From: Deltaproteobacteria bacterium
GTDB lineage: Bacteria > Desulfobacterota > Binatia > UBA9968
NCBI GenBank assembly: GCA_005878685.1
Contig: VBLN01000007.1
Span: 1-14,243, forward strand
DNA: 14,243 nt
Direction of reading: 5' to 3'
The notes beneath the pieces were generated by a model. The model searched no databases. It worked only from the letters and a program-made list of their open reading frames with translations, and was not told where the DNA came from. Shown in pieces: positions 8,120 to 14,243 of this stretch. The translations under genes were made by a program, and so were the position numbers. Within the stretch, counting starts at the first letter, position 1. Each line of letters opens with the position of its first letter.

Positions 8120-8631
8120 TGAAGCAACTCTGGGCCCCTTGGCGGATGTCGTACATTGAAGAAGGGACTAAAGAGGAGGGGTGTATCTTCTGCGATAAGC
8201 CAAAAGCAGCGGATGCCCGTTCCAATCTCGTGCTGACCCAGACCGTCCATGCTGTGGTGATGTTGAACAAATATCCGTATAATAATGGTCATCTGCTTGT
8301 GGCTCCTAAGAGACATGAGAAGAGGCTCTCTGCGCTCCTGCCGGAGGAATATGGGCATCTTTGCGAAGTTCTCAGGGCATCGGTGGATGTCCTAGTGACG
8401 GTGCTCGGGCCCGGCGGAATGAATCTGGGGATGAATCTGGGGCGATGCGCCGGCGCCGGAGTGGAAGACCATCTCCACTGGCATGTCGTGCCACGATGGG
8501 AAGGGGATACCAATTTTATGCCGGTCGTGGGAGAGGCTCGGGTTATTCCACAGCACCTGTTGGAAAGCTATGATCGACTGAGCCCTTTCTTTCGGCATCT
8601 GATGGTTCAGCGAAATGAGCAAATTTCTTAA
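8119..8631 (+). CDS. HIT-family protein, probable Ap4A phosphorylase/hydrolase-type
   Basis: This 170-residue histidine-triad protein acts on nucleotide phosphate anhydrides or related AMP conjugates. The triad is His118-x-His120-x-His122 in DHLHWHVVP, the diagnostic HxHxH motif with the nucleophilic middle histidine region intact. It begins with LWAPWRMSYI, a hallmark of the subgroup that includes Ap4A phosphorylase-like enzymes (mycobacterial Rv2613c type). A C-x2-C pair (Cys22, Cys25) and GHLLVAPKRH suggest the zinc site seen in that subgroup. The start codon overlaps the ihfB stop by 1 nt. The end overlaps the next gene by 17 nt, so this gene lies in a tightly coupled trio. The exact substrate cannot be read from the sequence. 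Confidence 0.9.
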   Translation: MKQLWAPWRMSYIEEGTKEEGCIFCDKPKAADARSNLVLTQTVHAVVMLNKYPYNNGHLLVAPKRHEKRLSALLPEEYGHLCEVLRASVDVLVTVLGPGGMNLGMNLGRCAGAGVEDHLHWHVVPRWEGDTNFMPVVGEARVIPQHLLESYDRLSPFFRHLMVQRNEQIS

Positions 8632-8914
8632 GACTGTCTTCCTGATCCTGCTCTTTATCGCTGGCATAACGTTCTCGGCTGAAAATACCCAGCCGTTTGT
8701 CGTGCGCTACTATTTCGGACTCGAGACTCCTCCCATGCCGCTATTTCTCCTTATCCTCTTTTCGGTCCTGTTGGGGGTGTTTTTAGCAGGAGTAGGATTT
8801 GTCTTTGATCGATGGTCGCTAAAAAAGGCACTACGGGAAAAAGACCGGGACATCACGGCGCTGGAAAAGCAGTTGAAATTCTATCGGGATGCGGGTGGTG
8901 TGGTGCAGGGATAA
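8615..8914 (+). CDS. lapA: LapA-domain (DUF1049) small inner-membrane protein
   Basis: This 99-residue membrane protein has two hydrophobic segments (about residues 5-22 and 42-65), joined by a loop with FVVRYYFGLE. A cytoplasmic charged helix follows (about 68-92, KKALREKDRDITALEKQLKF) that is likely coiled coil. This architecture and the N-terminal pattern match lipopolysaccharide assembly protein A. In E. coli LapA works with LapB in controlling LpxC and LPS synthesis. No LapB-like TPR protein is visible here, so only the domain-level call is firm. ATG 8615 lies inside the end of the HIT gene (17-nt overlap, different frame), implying translational coupling. The gene suggests an outer-membrane-bearing organism. 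The symbol is by similarity only. Confidence 0.82.
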   Translation: MSKFLKTVFLILLFIAGITFSAENTQPFVVRYYFGLETPPMPLFLLILFSVLLGVFLAGVGFVFDRWSLKKALREKDRDITALEKQLKFYRDAGGVVQG

Positions 8915-8952
8915 CGACAGATGATGAAATTTTATAGACGGAGGCATCAGGC

Positions 8953-10350
8953 GTGAACGAGGCAAAAACTCTAGGAGAACTAAAGAAAGCAGGCTATACC
9001 ATTCTTCCGGTGCGGGAGGAGATGCGCAAGAATCTTGTGCGCTGTCTGGAGAACGCCGAGCGGATCCTGCCAGGGATCATCGGGTATGACGATACCGTCA
9101 TTCCGGAGATCGAGAACGCGGTTCTTTCGGGCCACCATATGGTTTTTCTGGGCGAAAGAGGCCAAGCTAAATCCCGCATCATTCGAGGTCTGGTCTCCCT
9201 GCTCGACGAGCGCATCCCTATTGTTCAAGGTTGTGAGATCAGCGACAATCCTTTCGCGCCCATCTGCCGCGCCTGCCAGCGGCGACTTGGAAAAGAGGGA
9301 GATCAGTTGCCTATTGAGTGGATTGACAGGGAGCAGAGGTACGGAGAGAAGCTGGCGACGCCCGATGTCTCGATTGCGGATATCATCGGCGAGATCGACC
9401 CGATCAAGGTCGCGGAAGGAAGATACCTGGCCGATGAGGAAACCATTCATTATGGATTGATCCCGAGAACCAATCGCGGGATCTTCGCCATCAACGAGCT
9501 TCCCGACCTTACAGAGAAGGTGCAGGTAGGACTCTTCAATTTAATGGAGGAGAAAGATGTCCAGATCAAGGGGTACAAGATCCGTCTGCCCTTGGACGTG
9601 GTGATTGTAGCGAGCGCCAACCCGGAGGATTATACCAGTCGCGGTAGGATTATCACCCCGCTGAAAGACCGGTTTGATGTCCAGATCCGCACCCATTACC
9701 CGCGCGCGATCCAGGATGAGATATCCATTATGGAACAAGAAGCCTCCTCATTGAGCCAACGCGGCCGCAAGGTGAGGATGCCTCAATTCATGAAGGAGAT
9801 TACGGCGCAAATGACCTTTGAAGCCCGCAAATCAAGCGAGATTAATCAGTCTTCGGGGGTAAGCGTTCGAGTAACGATCAATAACTATGAGAGCATGATC
9901 AGCAACGCAGAAAAGAGGGCGCTGCGGCTTAAAGAAGTGGAAGTGGTTCCTCGGATCAGCGACCTGCATTGCCTCTTGGCCTCCACGAGTGGCAAAATAG
10001 AGATGGAATATGTCGGGGAGGACAAAAAGGAGGATGAGTTGGTAGAGAAACTGCTGAACCGTTCCATCTTGAAGGTCTTTGATCAGTACTTCAATCTCAA
10101 CTCGCTGCAGAAAGTCGTTGACTATTTTAACTCCGGCTGGGGTGTTGAGGTTTCGGATACGATGCCATCCCAAGATTACTTGGAGGATATTAAACAGGTG
10201 CCTGGTTTAAAGGAGGCGATCCGCGCCTTAGGGGACCTTGAGTCTCCTGCTGCGATGGCTTCGGCGGCTGAGTTTATTTTGGAGGGTCTCCACCTCCATC
10301 AAAAGCTGAACAAAGAGATCGAGGGGGGAAGGATTACCTACGGAAAGTAG
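8953..10350 (+). CDS. Magnesium-chelatase ChlI / MoxR-like AAA+ ATPase
   Basis: This 465-residue AAA+ ATPase belongs to the ChlI/MoxR clade. Walker A is GERGQAKS (residues 67-74, Lys73). The Walker B position reads IFAINELPDL (177-186), with Asn181-Glu182 in place of the usual Asp-Glu. Sensor 1 is in VASANPEDY (Asn223). LKDRFDVQIRTHYP holds a likely arginine finger. Between Walker A and B is an insert with three cysteines (94, 105, 108; C-x10-C-x2-C), possibly metal-binding. ATEKLATPDVS-type text is absent, but GEKLATPDVSIADIIGEID is followed by the ChlI-like hairpin region. The start is GTG 8953 with GGAGG at 8940-8944. The partner is the VWA gene directly downstream, as in the chelatase I/D and MoxR/VWA systems. 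No chlorophyll or cobalamin genes are nearby, so metal chelation of a tetrapyrrole is unlikely. A chaperone-like remodelling or metal-insertion role is inferred, not shown. Confidence 0.88.
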   Translation: MNEAKTLGELKKAGYTILPVREEMRKNLVRCLENAERILPGIIGYDDTVIPEIENAVLSGHHMVFLGERGQAKSRIIRGLVSLLDERIPIVQGCEISDNPFAPICRACQRRLGKEGDQLPIEWIDREQRYGEKLATPDVSIADIIGEIDPIKVAEGRYLADEETIHYGLIPRTNRGIFAINELPDLTEKVQVGLFNLMEEKDVQIKGYKIRLPLDVVIVASANPEDYTSRGRIITPLKDRFDVQIRTHYPRAIQDEISIMEQEASSLSQRGRKVRMPQFMKEITAQMTFEARKSSEINQSSGVSVRVTINNYESMISNAEKRALRLKEVEVVPRISDLHCLLASTSGKIEMEYVGEDKKEDELVEKLLNRSILKVFDQYFNLNSLQKVVDYFNSGWGVEVSDTMPSQDYLEDIKQVPGLKEAIRALGDLESPAAMASAAEFILEGLHLHQKLNKEIEGGRITYGK

Positions 10351-10360
10351 GGTGTTAGAT

Positions 10361-10425
10361 AGAGACAGAGACAGAGATAGGGAGAGGGGAGGCGGGAGTC
10401 TGTCTCGAATCCCTGTCTCTGTCTG
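10361..10425 (+). repeat. GAGACA repeat with 12-bp inverted copy before the VWA start codon
   Basis: The left arm AGACAGAGACAG (10363-10374), inside a short GAGACA tandem, is the exact reverse complement of CTGTCTCTGTCT (10413-10424). The 38-nt loop contains a purine-rich GGAGAGGGGAGGCGGGAG (10381-10398) that looks like a Shine-Dalgarno region but lies 27 or more nt from the start. A second right-hand copy TCTGTCTC (10399-10406) could pair with GAGACAGA at 10362 or 10368, so at least two exclusive foldings are possible. The right arm ends one base before ATG 10426. It may control translation of the VWA gene, or may simply be low-complexity DNA. No U-run follows the stem, so it is not a classical terminator. 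Confidence 0.6.
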
Positions 10426-12030
10426 ATGACGACTATGCGTCTGATTCGATACAGCAAATGGACCCACTCGAGACGAGAATCGCTCGGAGCCGAGGAGGTG
10501 TTTGATCAGCTCAACGATTACATGAATGATACCGGAGAGCTGCAACAAGCGATGCGCCGGCTGATGCAGCGGGGTCTGAAACAGGGAGATAAGGAAGTCT
10601 CCGGCCTTGACGAGCTGCTGTCGCGGTTGGCGCGGGAGATGAGACGGCTCTACGAGCGACACGAGAGCCAGTCGGCATTGGATCAAGTGGGGCAGCAACT
10701 CAAGTCGGTTGTCGAGCAGGAGCGGCAGACATTAGAGCGCCTGCGCGACTCCAAGCCGGAAATCAAGGACAAAGAGGAATTTCTCAAGCGCCTGCCAAGC
10801 CGGACGAGCGAGGCTGTTGAAAGTCTTTCGTCCTACAGGTTCGAGGACACAACCGCCCAGGCGGAGTTTCAGAAACTTTTGTCGATGCTGCAGCAGCTTC
10901 GGCGCCTGGAGAATTGCATGCGCAGGGAGGGCAATCTCTTCCGTGGCAACGCCCCTCTCGATTTCAACGATGCCCAGAAACTTTTGGATCGCATGGAGCA
11001 ATTGCGCCGTTTGGAGTCACAGCTTTCAAACATGCGCTTGGAAGATGTGGACATGGATCTCTTGGAAGAGCTGTTGGGGCAAAATGCTCGCCAGGACCTC
11101 GAGAGCGTCGTCCAAATGGAATCCCTCCTCGAGGAGGAGGGATACGTGGTTCAACAGGGGGATCGCTTTGAGTTAACCCCTCGCGGGGTGCGCCGCATTG
11201 GCCAACTGGCCCTGAGGGATATCTACCGAGAGTTAAGGCGCGATGGGCTCGGACGGCACCAGGTGCGATACCGCGGCTCGCAGGAAATTCTCATCGAGCA
11301 AAGCCGCCCCTACGTGCAGGACGATGACTTCTCCCATATCAATCTGATTCAAACCTTAAGGAACGCCTTGCGCCACGGAAGCGGCGTGCCGCTGGAGCTG
11401 CGTCCCGTGGATTTCGCCGTGTATGAGTCCGAGCATACCGCCCGGGCCGCTACCGTGCTGCTACTCGATATGAGCTGGTCCATGAGCTGGGAGGGACGTT
11501 TCGCGGCGGCGAAAAAAGTCGCCCTGGCGATGGAGAGTCTTGTCCGGTCCCTTCATCCGCATGACTATTTTGGCATCGTCGGCTTTTTCACTCGGGCGGT
11601 TGAGCTCAAAGCCAAAGATCTTCCCGAGGCGACATGGAATATGGGAGATCCGTTTACCAATATACAGGATGGACTCCACCTCGCCTCCGAATTGTTCGAC
11701 AAAAGGCGGAGCCAGAACCAACAGATGATCGTGATCACCGACGGTCAGCCGATCGCCTACTGCCGTCAGGGGAGACTGTATTGCGAGTGGCCTCTAAGCT
11801 TCGGCGGGATCAGCCAGAGGGCCGCCGAGGAGACGCTCAAGGAGGCGGAGCGGGTGACCCGCAAGGGGATCAAGATCAACACCTTTATGCTCGACGATAG
11901 TCCCGTCCTTAGAGGATTTGTCGATGAAATGACCCGGATCAACAAGGGCCGCGCTTTCTATACAAGGCCGGACCGCCTCGGTGAATACCTCCTCGTCGAC
12001 TACGTCTCGCGCAAAAGAAAAAAGCTATAA
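10426..12030 (+). CDS. von Willebrand factor type A (VWA) domain protein, partner of the AAA+ ATPase
   Basis: This 534-residue, probably cytoplasmic protein has no signal peptide or membrane segment. The first 200 or so residues are helical, charged and Glu/Arg/Leu-rich, probably coiled-coil. Residues 211-269 resemble a winged-helix module (LLEEEGYVV...GDRFELTPRGVRRIGQ). The C-terminal VWA domain starts at about residue 335. It has a complete MIDAS: Asp348-x-Ser350-x-Ser352 in DMSWS, Thr411 in DPFTNIQDG, and Asp439 in VITDGQP. The tail is basic (SRKRKKL). It corresponds to the family I know as an uncharacterised VWA protein (COG4867-like) paired with a ChlI-like ATPase, analogous to chelatase subunit D or the MoxR/VWA partners. 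ATG 10426 is used; ATG 10435 (MRLIRYSKW) is equally plausible. Neither has an obvious Shine-Dalgarno within 15 nt. The biochemical role is unknown. Confidence 0.88.
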   Translation: MTTMRLIRYSKWTHSRRESLGAEEVFDQLNDYMNDTGELQQAMRRLMQRGLKQGDKEVSGLDELLSRLAREMRRLYERHESQSALDQVGQQLKSVVEQERQTLERLRDSKPEIKDKEEFLKRLPSRTSEAVESLSSYRFEDTTAQAEFQKLLSMLQQLRRLENCMRREGNLFRGNAPLDFNDAQKLLDRMEQLRRLESQLSNMRLEDVDMDLLEELLGQNARQDLESVVQMESLLEEEGYVVQQGDRFELTPRGVRRIGQLALRDIYRELRRDGLGRHQVRYRGSQEILIEQSRPYVQDDDFSHINLIQTLRNALRHGSGVPLELRPVDFAVYESEHTARAATVLLLDMSWSMSWEGRFAAAKKVALAMESLVRSLHPHDYFGIVGFFTRAVELKAKDLPEATWNMGDPFTNIQDGLHLASELFDKRRSQNQQMIVITDGQPIAYCRQGRLYCEWPLSFGGISQRAAEETLKEAERVTRKGIKINTFMLDDSPVLRGFVDEMTRINKGRAFYTRPDRLGEYLLVDYVSRKRKKL

Positions 12031-12038
12031 AACTCTCT

Positions 12039-12070
12039 TGCCAGAATTCTCTGTCCTTGCATTCCTGGCA
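12039..12070 (+). other. Imperfect hairpin downstream of the VWA gene
   Basis: TGCCAG (12039-12044) pairs with CTGGCA (12065-12070). The stem extends by AAT/ATT with one bulged C, leaving a 13-nt loop. There is no trailing T-run (GCCCCCCG follows), so intrinsic termination is doubtful. CTGGCA recurs at 12136-12141 and could pair with the same left arm. It may be an RNA 3' end structure or a chance dyad. Confidence 0.25.
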
Positions 12071-12085
12071 GCCCCCCGTTATCTT
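12057..12085 (+). promoter_or_regulatory. Possible weak sigma-70-type promoter for merR-mutS
   Basis: TTGCAT (12057-12062) and TATCTT (12080-12085) are separated by 17 nt, the preferred spacing; they match 3 of 6 and 4 of 6 consensus bases. This lies in the largest non-coding gap of the window, upstream of the merR-mutS pair, where a promoter would be expected. The match is weak and could be chance. Confidence 0.25.
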
Positions 12086-12088
12086 AGG

Positions 12089-12104
12089 AAAACACATTTG
12101 TTTT
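12089..12104 (+). promoter_or_regulatory. AAAACA-CATT-TGTTTT dyad upstream of merR
   Basis: A perfect 6-bp inverted repeat with a 4-nt centre lies 4 nt after the candidate -10 and 115 nt before the merR start. Its location would suit an operator for autoregulation, but MerR proteins usually bind between -35 and -10, so the assignment is speculative. It sits in an AT-rich patch within a GC-rich region. Confidence 0.25.
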
Positions 12105-12208
12105 CATCGCGATCCGAAACGGCTATTGGCAATCTCTGGCAGGAGACTTTTCCAGACTGCGCCGGCCTCCTCTAGCTATGGGCCGGAATGCCGCTTCGGG
12201 ATTTATCC

Positions 12209-12215
12209 AGGAGGT
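12209..12215 (+). promoter_or_regulatory. Strong ribosome binding site that fixes the merR start
   Basis: AGGAGGT lies 4 nt before ATG 12220 and is a near-complete anti-16S match. It decides the start against the in-frame ATG at 12178, which would add 14 residues not typical of MerR proteins and has no such site upstream. Confidence 0.8.
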
Positions 12216-12219
12216 GGAG

Positions 12220-12699
12220 ATGGAGGCTTTTAACAGCAAGATGGCAAGCCGCATCGCAGGGGTGAGTTTGCGACAGATCCAATATTGGGATGAGCGAGGA
12301 TTTATTCGGCCATCGGTGAAGGTCGCTGAAGGGAGGGGAACGCAGCGCCTTTATTCTTTTTCGGACCTGATTCAGCTCAAGGTCGTCAAGAATCTGACGC
12401 AATGCGGGCTCAGTTTGCAAAAGGTTCGGCGCTGCCTGGATCATCTCAGACACTGTTCTCCGGAGCGGGTGGCGCCGCTGCAGGATCTCAAGTACGTGAC
12501 CGATGGCGACAAGCTCTTTGTTCTCACAAGCGACAAGAGCAAAATCCTCGACGTCATGGACCGCCAGTTCGTATTCTCCCTGGGGATTGGCAATCTCGTC
12601 AAAGAGCTGAGCGGAGAGGTGCGGCGGATCTGCGGCCAGCCCGCTAAGAAGGTCCTGCGGGTTGCCCGAAGGCCCGAGGGAAAGAGGGCGTCAGCCTAG
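12220..12699 (+). CDS. MerR-family transcriptional regulator
   Basis: This 159-residue DNA-binding protein starts directly with the MerR-type helix-turn-helix (MEAFNSKMASRIAGVSLRQI, then QYWDERGFIRPS as the recognition/wing region). RLYSFSDLIQLKVVKNL and GLSLQKVRRCLDHL follow as the second helical motif. The C-terminal part (about residues 85-140) contains a segment LKYVTDGDKLFVLTSDKS and a hydrophobic FVFSLGIGNLV, not a recognised metal-binding or drug-binding domain. Its two Cys residues near position 70-85 are not in the classical MerR metal arrangement. MerR proteins normally twist suboptimal promoters into activity; the inducer here is unknown. The start at ATG 12220 is set by AGGAGGT. 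The 5-nt gap to mutS implies co-transcription, so it may influence mutS expression or merely share its promoter. Confidence 0.88.
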   Translation: MEAFNSKMASRIAGVSLRQIQYWDERGFIRPSVKVAEGRGTQRLYSFSDLIQLKVVKNLTQCGLSLQKVRRCLDHLRHCSPERVAPLQDLKYVTDGDKLFVLTSDKSKILDVMDRQFVFSLGIGNLVKELSGEVRRICGQPAKKVLRVARRPEGKRASA

Positions 12700-12704
12700 C
12701 CCGT

Positions 12705-14243
12705 ATGGAACAGAGCAGGGTGACTCCTGTGATCCGTCAGTACCTCCAGATCAAGGAGAGGTACCGGGATGCTATTCTCTTCTTCCGTCTCGGAGATTTT
12801 TACGAAATGTTCTTCGAAGACGCGGAAAAGGCGTCGAAGATCCTGGATATCGCGCTGACCTCCCGCAATCGCAACGAGGAAGCAGCCGTGCCTCTGTGCG
12901 GGGTTCCGTACCATGCGGCCACTCCGTATATCGGGAGACTTCTGGAAGCGGGTTTCAAAGTCGCGATCTGCGAGCAGGTCGAGGATCCGAAAACCGCCAA
13001 GGGCGTCGTGCAGCGAGAGGTGGTCCGAGTCATCACCCCGGGGACGATCACCGAGGGAGAAGCGCTCGATGCCCGCGACAATAATTTTTTGGCGGCCGTG
13101 TGCAAGGGGAAGAAGGATTACGGCTTGGCAGTGACCGACGTGACGACCGGGGAGTTTCGCTTCACACAGCTGCTCGATGAGTCTGGGCTCTTGGACGAGC
13201 TGGGAAAGATCCGGCCGAGTGAGATTCTTGTGGATGAAGGAGACGCGAAGCTCAAGGAACAGCTCCAAGACGCTTTGCCCGGCGTCCATTTGAGTCTCCT
13301 CTCGTCGCTTTATTTTGCTCCCTCCGAAACAGAGCGGCTTAAGTCCCTGAACCTTTGGTCAGGGCAGAGCGATGAGGAGTGGGAAGAGGGAATCCGAGCG
13401 GCCTCGGTGATCGTTTCCTATGTGCAGGAGAGCTTGCCAGAAGTCCTTAAGGTTTTGAAAGACCTCCAACCCTACTCGGCGTCGCAGTACCTCATGCTGG
13501 ACGAGACGACCCGTCGCAACCTCGAGCTGCTCCATGATCTTCAGGGTGAGCGGAAGGGATCTCTATTGGGCGTGTTGGATTATACGTTGACTCCCATGGG
13601 AGCGCGGCGGTTGCGCCAGTGGATTCTCTATCCGCTCTTGGACGCGACGGCGATCCGTGAGCGCCAAGACGGGATCGAGGAGCTGGCGGAAAACTACGCT
13701 GCGCGTCAGGATCTTAGGGTCGAGCTGAAAGGGGTCCAGGACATAGAGAGGTTGAGCGCGAGGATCGCGGCGGGGAGCGCCGGCCCAAGAGATCTAGTGG
13801 CTGTTAAGGATAGCCTGCGGCTCATCACTTCTCTTAAGCGGAGACTAGGCGATCGTCGAGCAGAGATTTTCACTTCTCTGAGAGCAAAACTGTGGGAGCT
13901 GTCTGACGTGATTGAGCTCGTCGAAAAGGCCATTGTGGATGAGCCGCCTGCTACGCTGAAGGAGGGAGGAGTGATCCGTCAGGGTTTTCACGACGAGCTG
14001 GATGAAATCCGGTCGATACGGACTGACGCCAAAGACTGGATGGCCCGCTTCGAGAGCAGCGAGCGCAAGCGCACGGGCATTCCGTCTCTTAAGGTGGGAT
14101 ACAACCGGGTCTTCGGTTATTACATTGAGGTGACAAGGGCCAATCTGAAACTGGTGCCGGCTGACTACATGCGCAAACAGACGCTGGCGAATGGCGAACG
14201 CTACATTACTCCCGAGCTGAAGGAGTACGAAGCAAAGGTGTTA
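12705..14243 (+). CDS. mutS: DNA mismatch repair protein MutS, N-terminal 513 residues (runs off the window)
   Basis: MutS recognises base mismatches and small loops and recruits MutL. The mismatch-binding motif is GDFYEMF with Phe32-x-Glu34, corresponding to the Phe-x-Glu that inserts at mismatches. The domain I end (GVPYHAA, CEQVEDP) follows, then VVQREVVRVITPGT leading into the connector domain. The lever/core domain carries LDETTRRNLEL and LDYTLTPMGARRLRQWI. The beginning of the clamp and its return (RTGIPSLKVGYNRVFGYYIEVT) also match. The reading frame stays open to the last base, and the Walker ATPase domain and stop lie outside. The 513 visible residues compare with about 850-880 for a full protein. 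ATG 12705 is used, 5 nt after merR, with no strong Shine-Dalgarno; GTG 12720 is a weaker alternative. It looks intact where visible. Confidence 0.97.
   Translation, partial: MEQSRVTPVIRQYLQIKERYRDAILFFRLGDFYEMFFEDAEKASKILDIALTSRNRNEEAAVPLCGVPYHAATPYIGRLLEAGFKVAICEQVEDPKTAKGVVQREVVRVITPGTITEGEALDARDNNFLAAVCKGKKDYGLAVTDVTTGEFRFTQLLDESGLLDELGKIRPSEILVDEGDAKLKEQLQDALPGVHLSLLSSLYFAPSETERLKSLNLWSGQSDEEWEEGIRAASVIVSYVQESLPEVLKVLKDLQPYSASQYLMLDETTRRNLELLHDLQGERKGSLLGVLDYTLTPMGARRLRQWILYPLLDATAIRERQDGIEELAENYAARQDLRVELKGVQDIERLSARIAAGSAGPRDLVAVKDSLRLITSLKRRLGDRRAEIFTSLRAKLWELSDVIELVEKAIVDEPPATLKEGGVIRQGFHDELDEIRSIRTDAKDWMARFESSERKRTGIPSLKVGYNRVFGYYIEVTRANLKLVPADYMRKQTLANGERYITPELKEYEAKVL

Larger units (their letters stand above)
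12031..12219. other. 189-nt non-coding gap between the VWA gene and merR
   Basis: This is the longest gap in the window. It contains the imperfect hairpin, weak promoter-like hexamers and AT-rich dyad listed separately, and the merR ribosome binding site at its end. No ORF, tRNA or repeat is recognisable in it. It probably marks the boundary between transcription units, since all other gaps are under 80 nt. Confidence 0.6.

Noticed and set aside
8953..10350. Genuine magnesium chelatase subunit of (bacterio)chlorophyll synthesis
   Set aside because: There are no bch/chl genes nearby, and the Walker B and cysteine insert differ from BchI.
10361..10380. GAGACA tandem as part of a CRISPR or microsatellite array
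   Set aside because: There are only about two to three units and no spacers; it is better described as one arm of a hairpin.
12039..12070. Intrinsic terminator after the VWA gene
   Set aside because: The stem is short with a bulge and there is no T-run after it.
12662..13084. 140-codon plus-strand open frame at the merR-mutS junction
   Set aside because: It is out of frame with MutS, whose motifs are unmistakable in the other frame.

Overview
The window is a compact, single-strand (+) stretch of bacterial chromosome, roughly 55-58% GC by eye. It holds 13 protein genes, no RNA genes and no mobile elements. The order pheA-hisC-aroF-tyrA-aroA-cmk-rpsA-sppA-ihfB resembles the arrangement known from Deltaproteobacteria/Desulfobacterota and from related uncultured lineages (Methylomirabilota, Rokubacteria, Binatota-like). 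A LapA-type protein, an IHF-beta-like protein and a six-domain S1 fit a Gram-negative bacterium. The exact phylum cannot be fixed from this sequence alone.

Region 1 (1-4367) is an aromatic amino acid operon. It contains the last codons of pheA (prephenate dehydratase), an ATGA-coupled HisC-family aminotransferase, a type I-beta DAHP synthase with an N-terminal regulatory domain, prephenate dehydrogenase and EPSP synthase. Together they cover the entry step of the shikimate pathway, its penultimate step (EPSP formation), both prephenate branches, and a transaminase that could finish Phe/Tyr (or act in His synthesis). Genes overlap or lie within about 20 nt of each other.

Region 2 (4382-8914) continues the same run with housekeeping genes: CMP kinase, ribosomal protein S1, a short SppA signal-peptide peptidase, an IHF-beta-like DNA-bending protein, a HIT-family nucleotide hydrolase/phosphorylase and a small LapA-domain membrane protein. 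The last three are linked by overlaps of 1 and 17 nt.

Region 3 (8953-12030) is the least understood part: a magnesium-chelatase/MoxR-like AAA+ ATPase followed by a von Willebrand factor A protein with intact MIDAS residues. I recognise the pair as a widespread but functionally undefined ATPase/VWA partnership. The 75-nt gap between them holds a (GAGACA)-type repeat whose 12-bp inverted copy ends directly before the first ATG of the VWA gene, so translation of the VWA gene may be structure-controlled.

Region 4 (12031-14243) starts with the largest non-coding gap (189 nt), which has weak promoter-like hexamers and two small dyads. A MerR-family regulator with a strong ribosome binding site follows. 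Five nt later comes mutS, which runs off the right edge after 513 codons, before its ATPase domain.

Most genes are ordinary. The AAA+/VWA pair with its intergenic hairpin, and the MerR-mutS coupling, are the parts worth following.
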